A stretch of 64,000 bases of DNA. It comes from Heloderma charlesbogerti (Eukaryota > Chordata > Lepidosauria > Squamata > Helodermatidae). A program made the translations under genes and the position numbers. Location: assembly GCA_026122225.1 (NCBI GenBank), contig JANEZZ010000473.1:310001-374000 (forward strand). Reading direction: 5' to 3'. Shown in pieces: positions 45,653 to 57,666 of this stretch (its first letter is position 1; each line of letters starts with the position of its first letter). Below the pieces are notes generated by a model that worked only from the letters and a program-made list of their open reading frames with translations, searched no databases and had not been told where the DNA came from.

Positions 45653-46861
45653 GTTTATTTTAGTTAGTCACAAGAAGGGCAAGCCCATTGAAGGCATGAT
45701 CCCGGCCGCTGGAAATATTATCTAGCTACCTGTCTGGTTCCTGAGATTTCGATAGGCACTGCCAACACATGCTTGCAAGAATGTTTCCATAGCAATAAGG
45801 GTTAGAAACTAGTCTCATTTAAAAGTGAGATTCTCAGGAAGCTGAGTTCTGTACTCACTTCCACATTCTGTGCTTTTCTTGCACCTCATCAGAATCACAG
45901 CATACATACAGCCTTCAGATAGGTACAACATGAGGAAAGTCAGTGGAGATAAACTGCTATTCAACATGCTTCCAATACAGAAAGAGTAGCTGAATTTTAC
46001 CTTTCAGTTGCCATGGAAGTTACTAGTGCTATTTCTGGTGCATAAGCTACAACTGGTTGTATGTGGAAATTTTTCTCTACTCTAATTTCTGAACTGAACA
46101 CATTTGCTCATTCACATATTATGTGCCGCTTTTGTTTTCATCTGCCTCTGCTTCTCTTTATGTAGTGACTCAACATGAGCGAGAGATTTCCACAAACACT
46201 GTAATCAAAATAATTATATAGTTATTACATGCATTTGTACATCAAGGTGGTATATGAGATTTGCTGATGGCCAATTATATTGTAACACAATACACACACT
46301 CATTGAGTATCACTTCAGCCCTTTAAAAACAAACAAAACAAAACTTCATTTGTTTCAGTTGAAAAGAAATATTCATTTTTAATCACTGGTTGTTTTTTTG
46401 TGAGCAACAACGAGGCCACTAATTTTTAAGATACCAAATTCCACTTCTTGTTTGTTATTAAAAAACACACACACCAGAGAAACACAAACTGAATCAGAAT
46501 TCAGGAAGGAAAGAGTGTTTTCTATGGGAAGTGACTAATTGAGTGAAGAGTGCCACTTATGTACAAAGAGAGAATGCTGTATTTAGCAAACATCGTGATA
46601 ATATAGCAGATCTTTTAAAACATTCTGAAAAAAATAGCAAACCAAATGCAAATGAAACATGCAATAACTAAGCTCCAAAGGTGTAGTAGAGATTCACTAA
46701 TTGGATCCATATTCCAGACAAGTGGCTGTGTTGGGCTGATTCACACATGCAGTGCGTCACTTAATGATTAATCATTTGATGAGTCACACTGAAAATGTGA
46801 ACTGCTTCCACTGAAAACGATTGTGTTTGAGATGATGTAGAGCTAATATGAAAACTTGATA
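45653..46861. other. unassigned AT-rich DNA
   Basis: Nothing coding or repetitive recognised. It may be among the few unique-sequence stretches here. Confidence 0.4.
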
Positions 46862-47045
46862 GGAAGCTGCTTTATAACAAGTCAGATCACTGGTGGGTCT
46901 CCCTCAGTAATGTCTACATACACTGACTGGCAGCTGCTCCCCACGTTTTGAGCCAGTTTCATAGTCCTACTTCAAGATGAATCTGGCATCTTGTGTTTGC
47001 AGAGTGTATTTTCTACCACTGAGCTATGGCTCTTTCCCATAATAG
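46862..47045 (-). repeat. tRNA-derived SINE, antisense
   Basis: AGGAAGCTGCTTTATAACAA, CACTGACTGGCAGCTGCTCC and TCTACCACTGAGCTATGGC (complement of a tRNA-like head) match the family at 4062-4222. Confidence 0.65.
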
Positions 47046-47048
47046 AGT

Positions 47049-47155
47049 ACCTGGTATTCCCAGGCAAATCTGCCATCCAAATACTAATCAGATCTGACCC
47101 TGCTCAGCTTCCAAGATAAGACTAGACTGATGTGCTCAGAGTAATATGGCTATAG
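47049..47155 (-). repeat. 5S rRNA-derived sequence, antisense, next to SINE
   Basis: ACCTGGTATTCCCAGGCAAA, GCCATCCAAATACTAATCAG, GACCCTGCTCAGCTTCCAAG and a diverged GATGTGCTCAG...ATATGGCTATAG form the reverse complement of most of 5S rRNA. It directly abuts the tRNA-type SINE, suggesting a composite element. Confidence 0.75.
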
Positions 47156-49221
47156 AACTCTAATTAACTTTTTCCACGTGTGTATCTCTTGATATTGAGT
47201 TGTTGTCAGTTGATCGTGCATCTTGTCAATTAATTAATCAGCAAAAAGTCAAATGTGCTGTAAGCTCTATTGATGGTTTATTGCATTCTGAATTGTAAAT
47301 AATCACAAATCAAAGTACCAACCAACATAATATTGCAAGAGAAATGTTATCCATGGACAAGTACCCAAGTAGGATTAATACATAGCAGAAATATTACAAT
47401 GTAATGGGTGGAATCCAGCTAATTGCCTTCTGTTGACAGAAGGTTTTGGTCAGTGGAATGGGAAAGGGTGAGATTTTCAGTGATTCCTCCTTCACTTCCA
47501 GATCCCTGCACCCTGTAATCTGTGCCAGAGGGCCCCCAACTCTATAGAGTTGACTGGGGGGTTAGTGGGGTATCACTAAAAATCACACCTCTTCCCATTC
47601 TGCTGGATTGTGTGCAATGAAAACTAGTTGAATTCTGGGTTTGCATAGATTCTGAAAGAAAGATCCACAAGCAGAAGTGGTCAGAAAAGTCAACTGGTTT
47701 GCATTCTTCCAAAGATTATTTTATCTCTCAGAGAAGAAAAAGGGCTTTGTTGGTATATACCAAAAGAAACTGGAAGATCGTTAAATAAAGCTTTCAAGAT
47801 GCAAGCTGAATTGTTAATTCAGGATAAAAGAAAAATAAAGTCCCAGAAATACAGATACCCCAAAGAAGAAGAAGAAGAAGATAGAAATGTATCAATTAAT
47901 CATAAGAGGAAAATAAAGAAAAACCAGTAACAACTGTGAGCACACAACAGGAAATGTTAACCAAAAGTTCAAGCAAGGCCTTCTATTTTCATTGTGTATG
48001 ATCCTACAAAATACAGTTCCACTATATCAGTGGTGCAGAACTATTTAGCAGTGGGGGGCTGGACTATCCCCCACCAGGCCCACCATGGGCCAGATGACAT
48101 CAGGTGGCATGGCTTCACCCCCTGACATTACCCCCTTTTTTTCTTTTTCCTTCATGCCAGGAAGAAGCAGAGAACTGTGCCTCCTCCCAGCACAAAGAAA
48201 GGGAACCAGGCCAAGGTACCCTACATGCCTTCTGCTATCTCTGCTCTGAGATCAGAGATAGCTGCGGGGATGAGTGATGGTGGTACTTGCCCATGCCAGG
48301 AAGAGTGGCTGTCCATTGCTTCCTCCTCCCCGCCCCACCACTGCTATTTCTGATTCCTTCTGAGAGGATTCCCCCAGGGGGTGAGGCTTGGAGCCTAAGC
48401 CCCACCTCCCCAGAGGAACCCCAAGAGGCTGCGTGGGCTGGATTTGCCCCCTTGCTCTATATTGTCTCAAGATCTGCTGTATAGCCCAGGTTATACAAGT
48501 CATAATTTCTGTCAAATGCCAACAAAACTAGATTTAAACTTTTTGTTATACAGAAGTGAGGGGAAGCAATCCCATTTTTATACATTAGAATGTTTCCTTG
48601 GAGTTCTTTGATCTGAAGTGGTCGAGGTTAATGTGGTAATTTCAGAACTCTTTTATAAGCAGAGAAAGAACTCTCAGGCTACTAAAGTAAGTAGATTAAC
48701 AGGACTGCCCCAATGCAACATGGCTTTTTACTGTTGCATTGTGCTGTTATGGGCCTCTGCGAAGGCAGAACTAACAGTTCACAAAGAATTAGACAAACAT
48801 TGGCATGCACTCTGTGGGAAAATTATAGGAGAGTTTTACATTCACTTTCTCCTACACACTTACAGGTTTTGGGGATCTGTCTGGCTGTCTTTTGTTCTTT
48901 CTTTCTCAGGGATCATCTTTGTCACAGACATTTAGCAGCTGGAATGTATATGCTTTTCTTGGGATGCTTTTAGAAAACTTTCAGTTTCTCTTTTGCAGGA
49001 AAACATGCTCCACTGCAGTTTAGGGAGAGCCTGCTGCCTCTGCTCTGCTCCACAGTAAGTGTCTGGTTGCTGGGGCAGAGTAAGAAGGAGGTAGCAGAAG
49101 ATGGGCACCTTCAAGCTTTTTGCAGGTGTTCACATTGGGTATCTGCCAAAGGATCAAGCCTTTTACAAGAGAGTTCAGTTGGAGTACCCAGCCCCTTTTG
49201 GCAGCAGCAGAAAGCTCATGG
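47156..49221. other. mostly unassigned; weak inverted repeat at 47410-47640
   Basis: GTGGAATCCAGCTAATTG near 47408 is roughly mirrored by CTAGTTGAATTCTGGGT near 47622, with inner mirrored GGGAAAGGGTGAGATTTTCA and AATCACACCTCTTCCCA. This may be an old MITE. No gene is recognised. CT/G-rich stretches lie at 48030-48470. Confidence 0.4.
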
Positions 49222-49229
49222 ATAACTAC

Positions 49230-49804
49230 TAGTGCTGTGCTGAATCCTGCCCCCTATTTTGGGGAACTTTTTCTCTCCCTGCAAAAGAGGCATTGTTTTT
49301 TTCTGCCTCTTTCACATGGAGTGGGAGAATTTTGGAGAATTTTCTCCTTGGGGAGGGGGACAGGCTTTCCACACATCCGTTTTAAGTGTAGGCAACTCTT
49401 GAGGGGTCTTCTTTCTATTATTTTATGTTATTTTTTAAACGCACACACACACCCTGCACTTGCAGGAGCCCAGGACTCTTCTCCAGCTGGGAGTTATTCC
49501 TGAATGCCTATTTGAGAGTGCAAGGTCACATGGTCTCCTGGGAGTTCAGAAATAACTGCCAGGCTGGAGAAGAGTCCGGGGCTCCTGCAAGTGCAGGGGG
49601 TGTTTAAAAAGAAATAGAAAGAAGACCCATCAAGAATCTCTTACACTTAAAAAAAAAGGTGTGTGGAAACCCTGTCCCCCTCCCTAAGGAGAAAATTATC
49701 TGAAATTCTCACCTCCCCCAGCCTTTTTCACCAGAGTTTTTGTCCCCTCCTCCCCGCCACAAAATGCCAAAAATGGAAGAATCAAAATTTTTGGCACAGC
49801 ACTA
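49230..49804. mobile_element. hAT-E fold-back element
   Basis: It starts TAGTGCTGTGC and ends GCACAGCACTA, with flanks ATAACTAC (49222-49229) and AAAACTAC (49805-49812) matching at 7 of 8. The whole 575 bp is one imperfect palindrome. Inner arms CCTGCACTTGCAGGAGCC and AGGACTCTTCTCCAGCTGGG meet GGCTGGAGAAGAGTCCGGGG and CTCCTGCAAGTGCAGG. It has no coding capacity. Confidence 0.85.
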
Positions 49805-50110
49805 AAAACTACCTCTATCATCACAGGATTCACCTCCAAGATACACAATGCAACCAAGAAAGGACTCTTATGTTTCTTTTGCAAGTTATACATCTGGGTG
49901 CTATCCATAAATGAATATTCATGTGCATTTGCATTTAAGGGCCACCATCCAGCACAGAGTTATGGACACTTCATGAATCCCAGTGATATCAGTGTGACAG
50001 AGGGGCCTTTCGGTCATGTCCTTATAATTAGTTTTTATTCCTCCCCATATTGCTGCAATAATGCCAGCATCTCCAGAAGGAGATTCTGTAGGAGACGATA
50101 ATGTGGTTCC

Positions 50111-50681
50111 TGTCAGGAATGAATCTGAGCTTGTGGAGATATCTAGCAGCTCAGATTCAGAATGGGAACAGCCAGAACAGGAGGAGGCTCCCTCCCTAGT
50201 GAGCTCAGATATGGCAAGGCCTCCTTCCCAAGACCTTGGCTCGCAGATGGCTCAGCCTTTCCTCCTCCATGAGAACCCAGGTTTGCGGGGAGGAGGAGAG
50301 TGAGGGGCATGACTTGAGGGATGCTAGGGTCCATCGCAGAGCGAAGCAGGAAAAGTTAGAGGCAGAGCTCAGATGCTCCACCAGGTTGGCTGTGCGTGAA
50401 AGCCTATATACGAGGGAGCCACTGTAAGGGAAGGCCATCGCTCCGAAGCTAGTCTGGCTGAGAAGTTCTTGTTCAGACTGCTGGCAACTTCTCTAACTTC
50501 CACTTCGGCACTTCTAATGATATTCATAATTGTGTGGAGTAGCTGTTTTCATTGTAGTTTGAGAGTTTCCTAGAATTTGCATTTGTAAGGAAGCGAGTTG
50601 TTAACTAATAAAGTAGTGAGCCTGAAGCCTGGTATCCTGGAGTGTGTTGCTTGGGAAGGGGGAAGACAAAAGAATGTGACA
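50111..50681 (+). mobile_element. solo LTR of an LTR retrotransposon
   Basis: It starts TGTCAGGAATG and ends GAATGTGACA (TG...CA with TGTCA/TGACA inverted ends), flanked by the exact 5-bp duplication GTTCC (50106-50110, 50682-50686). In order it carries a TATATA at 50405-50410 and an AATAAA at 50607-50612, as expected of U3-R-U5 on the plus strand. No internal region, primer site or second LTR is present. The Ser/Glu-rich open frame over its left part is incidental. Confidence 0.88.
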
Positions 50682-50686
50682 GTTCC

Positions 50687-50937
50687 TGTCCAAGCCAGCA
50701 CTGTCCAGCACCTGGAAGGAGTGATACTGGTGGGGGAAAGAGCCATGTTGTGGGCTTCTCTCATATGACAAGAAGCTTCTGACCACAACAGATTGATTCA
50801 AGGAACACCCAGGCAGCAGCCCTCCCCTTCTTGCAAGGAAATGTCAGAAGTCCTTTTAAGCACACTGCATGGGATTGTGGCCTGGGGAATCTGAACTCGA
50901 GTACAAAATACAACCTATGAAGCAGCCCTTAGGACAA
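50687..50937. other. unassigned DNA
   Basis: Nothing recognised. Confidence 0.4.
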
Positions 50938-51060
50938 GGGTGGGGAGGCCGTGGTCCTCCAGATGTTGTTGGAAAACAACTCCCCTCATTCCTAACCATT
51001 TGACCATGCATGGGGCTGTTGTTAGACCCTTAACAACATCTGGGGGCCATACGTTCCCCT
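50938..51060. mobile_element. hAT-H palindromic MITE, copy 5
   Basis: CAAGGGTGGGGAGGCCGTGG, TCCTCCAGATGTTGTTGG and AACAACATCTGGGGGCCATA are the two arms. Diverged member of the palindromic family. Confidence 0.55.
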
Positions 51061-51204
51061 CTGCTGCTTTAGAAAATGGCAGTCAATCCTGGAAAACCAA
51101 GATCATAGAACAGGCATGATGCAAACAAATATTCAAATGCTACTGCTGTTTTAGAAAATGGGTACATTTGAATTTGCCATATGTTTAGCCTTTTGAGTGA
51201 CCAT

Positions 51205-51252
51205 ACCCATATGTGTGTGTGTGTGTGTATGTATATGTATGTATGTATGTAT

Positions 51253-51306
<54 letters not shown>
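51205..51306. repeat. compound (TG)n (TATG)n (TG)n (TA)n microsatellite
   Basis: Alternating purine-pyrimidine tract of about 100 bp. A second (TG)n lies at 51463-51502. Confidence 0.95.
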
Positions 51307-51502
51307 GAATTAGTCCTATACCTGCAAGCCCAAATATATGTACGTTGATGTAAGCACCTTTAAAAAATGTAGGGCATCCTTCTGAGTAAACATGTTTAGG
51401 ATTGGGGCAGAAGTATTATTTTGTATCATCAAATACAAATTCCATATGAAAGCTTGAGCAGGGTTGTGTGTGTGTGTGTGTGTGTGTGCGCGTGTGTGTG
51501 TA

Positions 51503-53450
51503 AAAGACTGAAAATTCTGTTTATCTCCCTTTTAACCTTCCCTTCTGATGTTTGTTTTGAAATCAAAGGCAAAAGAAAGTTGTAAAAAAAAAATTAAGCT
51601 TCTGGTGCAGCATGGAGGCTTACAGCTTGATTACATTTGGCAAATATCCCCTCACGTGAACATAAAGCAAAAGGGAAATTCTTTGTTCGGTAGCCACTAG
51701 ATGAAGCATTCTCCCTTTGGATGTTTCCATGGAGACTGGCTTTGGCTGACTAAAGGGACTGAATCTCATTAGGTGGAGGTTCTGTGCAGAGGAGTTGAGC
51801 AAATTTACAGAGCCCAAGGATCAGCACTTTATATAAGACTCAGTGCTTTGCAGGGGTTAGGGTGGTGGATTCTTGACCTCTGAGCTTCCTAAAGAAAGAT
51901 CTAGTGAAGTTCTTTAAAATCACAATAAACATCACCTGATTTCATCCTCTTCCCCAAGTCTTGGACATAACTTGATCTGCGTGGTGTATTGATGCCACTT
52001 TCAAATAATTGCTCCCATTTTCTCTCGCCTGTTTGTATCAACTCCAATATTCATTTTATCATTAGGTATCTATCTACAAATGTATCATCACCCACACAGA
52101 AATGTTGCTTTCCTTGATCTTCAAGTCTTGTTTTTTTTTATTTATCATCTTTCTAGAATTTCAGTGAAAATTACGTTTTTTCTGGAAGGCAAAATTGAAA
52201 ATTGTAGCTTGGAGGTATAGCTAACAGTGAAAAGGAGAAATGACTTTGAAGGGGGGGACATAATAGATCTTGAGGGCTCCATTAAAGAATCACAGCTAAG
52301 GATCTTGCGTATTGTGTTGGGATTCATTGTTGCAGTAACTTGTTTTCATTTTTACAGTGCATGTATCCTCTTCAGGATTACTTGGAGGAGTAGAAAGCTA
52401 AAGGAGAAACAGTAGTTGCCATTGCCAATGCCTGTTTGGATCTCTCCATGCTGTTGTTTATGTTTTATCTATTTTTCACGGAAGTTTGCAGGCCTTTTAG
52501 ATGATGCTGTGAACCTCCAGGGTGTCTCCAACCATTTCCCCCAACCTATCCTGTGTTTTCCCAAAATGCAAAAAATGTGGTATTTTTCCAGCCCATGGAA
52601 CAGGAATGCCATGACCTCCCCATGAAATTCTCCAAAAGTGTGAAGAAACTGCTGTGTCTGGGCGGCTGTGGGCATTTGTTTTCAGATGTTGGGGACACAG
52701 TCAGAACAATGAAGGCATTGAAGACGGACTGTGGGGTGTGTTGCACCCGGGAGAACCTGAGTGGGGATCCTCTTGGCAAGGAGGGAAGAACAGGCAGGAG
52801 ACACACTGGCTGTCAAGCCTGCATGGCCGCCTTCCTTGCATGGAAGGAGGCCAAGAAGATTTGACAGGCGTGAGGGCAGGAATCGCCCACCAACTGCGCT
52901 CTCTCCCTTCCTTCCAAGTAGGGGAGGGAGCACGGTTGGAGGACGACTCCTGCCCCTGATCAAGCCTTCATGAGCTGGCGTTCAAGAAGCCAGTGAAGGC
53001 TTGAGGGGGGGCGGGAGGAAACAGCAGAGATCTTGACCACTTGAAAAGAATCCAGCTTGTGGAAAAACCAGTGGGGGTGGGGAAGAGGGGACTCTCTCTG
53101 TGTCACTCACGAGCCAACCACCAGTAATGTCCAAGGCGAGGGAACAGGGCAGGAACCAGGGAGGAATTTTTGCTATGGCCCTAGCATGTGTCATGAATCA
53201 TCACAGAAAAGGAGCAGTCTTTCTGAGCAGCTTCCCACCCCCTGTGAAAAGGTAAAACATGGAACATGGTGAGATGGGGACACCCATATAAAGGAGCACG
53301 CCCAAATCCCGCAATGAAACTGGGAAGCACCAGGATTGTTGAGGATTTCTGCCCCCGTGTGACAGATCCCTAAAACTGAAGCTCAACTGCCTCAAAGGTC
53401 ATTCTGACTTGTGTCTGTATCAGACTGTGAGCTTTTTGTTGTTGGTGACA
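51503..53450. other. unassigned DNA
   Basis: No gene recognised. The stretch 52550-53000 has several overlapping frames on both strands, without family motifs. Confidence 0.4.
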
Positions 53451-55352
53451 CATGTTTGCACACGTTGTTGTTCAGTCATTAAGTCATGTCCGACTCTTCG
53501 TGACCCCATGGACCATAGCACGCCAGGCCTTCCTGTCCTCCGCTCTCTCCCGGAGTGTGCTCAAGTCCATATTCATTGCATCGGTGATGCTATCTAGCCA
53601 TCTCATCCTCTGCGCTCCCCTTTTCCTTTCGTCTTCAATCCTTCCCAGCATCAGGGTCTTTTCCAGGGAGTTTTCTCTTCGCATTTGGTGGCCAAAATAT
53701 TTGAGCTTCAGCTTCAGTATGTGTCCTTCCAATGAGCACTCAGGTTTATTTCCTTTAGGATTGATTGATTTGACCTCCTTGCAGCCCAGGGGACTCGTCA
53801 GAGTCTTCTCCAGCACCACAGTTCAAAAGCATCAATTCTTCGGCCCTCAGCCTTCCTTATAGTCCAGCTCTCACAGCCATACGTTACTGCTGGGAAAACC
53901 ATAGCTATGATTATGTGGACCTTTGTCGGCAAGGTGATGTCTCTGCTTCTTACTATGCTGTCTAGGTTTGCTGTAGCTTTCCCCCCAAGGAGCAAGCGTC
54001 TTTTAATTTCATGGCTACAGTCACCGTCTGCGGTGATCTTGGAGCAAAGAAAATAAAATCTGTCACTACTTCCATTTCTTCCCTTTCTATATGCCAGGAA
54101 GTGATGGGGCCAGATGCCATGATCTTCGTTTTTTTAATGTTGAGTTTCAAACCAGCTTTTGCACTCTCCTCTTTCACCCTCAACAAGAGGCTCTTTAGAT
54201 CCTCTTCGCTTTCTGCCATTAGGGTGGTATCATCTGCGTATCTGAGGTTGTTGATAATTTTCCCGGCAATCTTAATTCCGACCTGTGATTCATCCAACCT
54301 GGCGTTTCTCATGATGTACTCTGCATATCAGTTAAATAAGCAGGGTGACAATATACAGCCTTGTCGTACTCCTTTCCCAATTTTGAAAGAATCGGTTGTT
54401 CCATATCCAGTTCTTACTGTTGCTTCTTGACCCTCATACTGGTTACTCAGGAGACAGGAAAGGTGGTCTGGTACTCCCATCTCTTTAAGAATTTGCCACA
54501 GTTTGTTGAGATCCACACAATCAAAGGCTTTAGCGTAGTCAATGAAGCAGAAATAGACATTTTTCTGAAATTCTCTTGCTTTCTCCATGATCCAGCAAAT
54601 GTTGGCAATTTGATCTCTAGTTCCTCTGCCTCTTCGAAACCCAGCTTGTACTTCCGGTAGTTCTCAGTTCGCATACTACTGAAGCCTAGCTTGTAGGATT
54701 TTGAGCATCACCTTGCTGGCATGTGAAATGAGCGCAATTGTATGGTAGTTCGAACACTCTTTGACGTTGCCCTTCTTTGGAATTGGAATGTAAACTGACC
54801 TTTTCCAGTCTTGTGGCCACTGTTGAGTGTTCCAAATTTGTTGGCATATTGAGTGCAGCACTTTAACAGCATCATCTTTTAGGATTTTAAATAGCTCAGC
54901 TGGAAGACTGTCATCTCCGCTAGCTTTGTTGTTACTAATGCTTCCTAAGGCCCACTTAACTTCACTCTCGAGGATGTCCGGCTCAAGTTCAGTGACCGCA
55001 CTATCATGGCTATCAGGGACATTCAGATCTTTCCTGTATAGTTCTTCTGTGTATTCTTTCCACCTCTTCTTTATCTCATCTGCTTCTGTTAGGTCCCTGC
55101 CTTCTTTGTCCTTCATCATGCCTGTCTTTGCACAAAATGTTCCCTTGAGATCTCCAGTTTTCTTGAAGAGATCTCTAGTCTTTCCCACTCTGTTGTTTTC
55201 CTCAATTTCTTTGCATTGTTCATTTAAGAAGGACTTCTTGTCTCTCCTTGCTATTCCCTGGAACTCTGCATTCAGTTGGATATATCTTCCCCTTTCTCCT
55301 TTTCTTTTCGCTTCCCTTCTTTCCTCAGCTACTTGTAAAGCCTCATCAGACA

Positions 55353-56333
55353 TAGGGTTGGCGGAGAATTTCTCCCCGAAACTTCGGGGGGCCGAGCGCC
55401 AACGTGTTCAGCCCCCCAAAGAAGTTTCGGGGAGAAATTCTTCGCACCCCCCTGCCCGCCGCACACCCCCCGGGACGGGACTTACCTTTCCCGAATGTCC
55501 CTCCCGGTGGCGGGTCCCGGCGGCGGTTCGTCGGGTCTTCGTCAGGGGCGGAGGCGGCAGCCGATCTTTCGACCAGCTGCCGCCGCCGCAATTCCAATAA
55601 AACTAAAAAAAACCAAACGCCCCCGTGATAGGCTACGTGACGATTAACGTAGCCTATCACGGCTAGATTTGCAAAGTCAGCCGTGATAGGCTACGTAAAT
55701 CGTCACGTAGCCTATCACGGGTGACTTTAAAAAAGAAAAGCACGTACAGCTAATGGCGGCCACCATAGGGAGCCGCCATTCACGTTCCTTATTTGGTCGC
55801 TGTAGTCTACGTAAAGATTACGTAGACTACGGTGAAAATAAGGGCAACGCTATTTGCGTTGCCCTTATTTTCGCCGTAGTCTATGTAAATCTTTATGTAG
55901 ACTACAGCGACCAAATAAGGAACGCGAATGGCGGCTCCCTATGGGGGCCGCCATTTGCGTACGTGCTTTTTTTTTTTTAAAGTCACCCGTGATAGGCTAC
56001 GTGACGATTAGTACGTACAGGTAATGGCGGCCCCCATAGGGAGCCGCCATTCACGTTCCTTATTTGGTCGCTGTAGTCTACGTAAAGATTACGTAGACTA
56101 CGGTGAAAATAAGGGCAATGCTATTTGCCTATCACGGGGGCATTTGTTTTTTTTTTTAACTTTTTATTTCGCGGCCGGGCGAGGTGAGGCGCCTCCTCCC
56201 CGGCCTGAATTTCGGCCGGGCGAGGCGGGAAGCCTCCCCCCCCTGGCCTGAACTTTGGGGGGAGAGCAGCAAAGCGCCTCCCCCCCACCGTGAAAAGCTG
56301 CGAGACCAGGTAAGTGGCTTTCGTGCACCCCTA
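55353..56333. mobile_element. hAT-B copy 4, with internal duplication, inserted in BovB-4
   Basis: It starts TAGGGTTGGCGGAGAATTTC and ends GTGCACCCCTA, with the exact duplication ATCAGACA (55345-55352, 56334-56341). BovB-5 has the single-copy site at 63862-63869. Outward donors: AAAGGTAAGTCCC near 55480 (complement) and ACCAGGTAAGTGG near 56306. Sequence 55742-55855 is repeated almost exactly at 56009-56122, breaking the otherwise symmetrical hairpin plan. Confidence 0.93.
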
Positions 56334-56869
56334 ATCAGACAGCCACTTGGCTTTCTTGCATTTCTTTTTCTTTGGGATGGATTGAGTTGCTGCCTCCTGA
56401 AAAATGTTACGGACCTCCGTCCATAGTTCCTCAGGCACTCTGTCTATCAGGTCTAATCCTTGAAATCTATTCCTCACCTTCACTGTATATTCATAAGGGA
56501 TATGATTTAGGTCATTCCTGAATGGTTTAGTGGTTTTCCCTACGTTCTTCAATTTAAGATGAATTTTTGCAACAAGCAGCTCATGATCTGAGCCACAGTC
56601 AGCTCCAGGTCTTGTTTTTACTGACTGTATAGAGCTTCTCCATGTTTGGCTGCAAAGGACATAATCAATCTGATTTCGATATTGTCCATCTGGTGATGTC
56701 CATGTGTAGAGTCGCCTCTTATGCTGTTGGAAAAGAGTGTTTGCTATGATCAGCGTGTTCTCTTGGCAAAACTCGATTAGCTTTTGTCCTGCTTCATTTT
56801 GTACACCAAGGCCATGCCTGCCTGTTATCCCGGTGATTTCTTGACTTCCTACTTTAGCATCCCAATCCC

Positions 56870-57601
56870 CTATGATGAAAAGGACATTTTTTTTGGTGTT
56901 AGTTCTAGAAGGTGTTGTAGGTCTTCATAGAACCAATCAACCTCAGCTTCTTCGGCCTCAGTGGTTGGGGCATAGACTTGAATTACTGTGATGTTGAATG
57001 GTTTGCCTTGGATTCGTACTGAGATCATTCTGTCATTTTTGAGATTGTACCCCAGTACTGCTTTTCCCACCCTTTTGTTGACTATGAGTGCTACTCCATT
57101 CCTTCTAAGGGATTCTTGCCCACAGTAGTAGATATAATGGTCACCTGAATTAAATTTGCCCATGCTTGTCCATTTTAGTTCGCTGATTCCCAAGATCTCG
57201 ATGTTCAGTCTTGCCATCTCATGTTTGACCACCTCCAGCTTACCTTGATTCATTGATCTGACATTCCAGGTTCCTAAACAATATTGTTCTTTACAGCATC
57301 GGATTTTCTTTTCACCACCAGACACATCCACAGCTGAGTGTCCTTTCAGCTTTGGCCCAGCCACTTCACTCTTTCTGGCGCTACTTGGAAATACCCTCTG
57401 CTCTTCCCCAGTAGTATATTGGACACCTTCCGACCTGAGGGGCTCATCTTCTGGCATCGTCTCTTTTAGCCTTGTGATACGTTCCATGGGGTTTTCTTGG
57501 CAAGAATACTGGAGTGGGTTACCATTTCCTTCTCCAGTGGACCACATTTTGTCAGAACTCTCCGCCAGGACCTGTCCATCTTGGGTGGCCCTGCACGGCA
57601 T
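56870..57601 (-). pseudogene. BovB-4 N-terminal and endonuclease fragment
   Basis: A 243-codon open stretch colinear with residues 1-240 of the BovB-3 ORF (TWNVRSMNQ, ISELKWTSMG, TVIQVYAPTTEAEE). It ends by a frameshift just before the GDWNAKVG block, so the endonuclease catalytic site is incomplete. Confidence 0.92.
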
Positions 57602-57666
57602 AGCTTATGGCTTCACTGAGTTATGCAAGCCCCTTCGCCACAACAAGGCACTAATACATGAAGGAG

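Larger units (their letters stand above)
53464..57666 (-). mobile_element. BovB-4: full-length, dead RTE/BovB LINE carrying hAT-B
   Basis: It runs from a (GTT)n tail at 53464 to the 5' end near 57666. The flanks CATGTTTGCACA (53451) and CATGTTTGCGCA (57667) match at 11 of 12. ORF pieces: N-terminus and endonuclease (56870-57601), middle (56331-56552, 54676-55353), RT (53962-54588), C-terminus (53484-53995). Disabling changes include a 1-bp loss in the T-run at about 56888 and a 2-bp loss near 54045. hAT-B copy 4 separates two adjacent codons of the linker region. Confidence 0.93.

Noticed and set aside
50061..50303. Acidic Ser/Glu-rich open frame resembling a disordered protein
   Set aside because: Most of it lies inside the solo LTR (50111-50681), has no family motif, and stops within the LTR.
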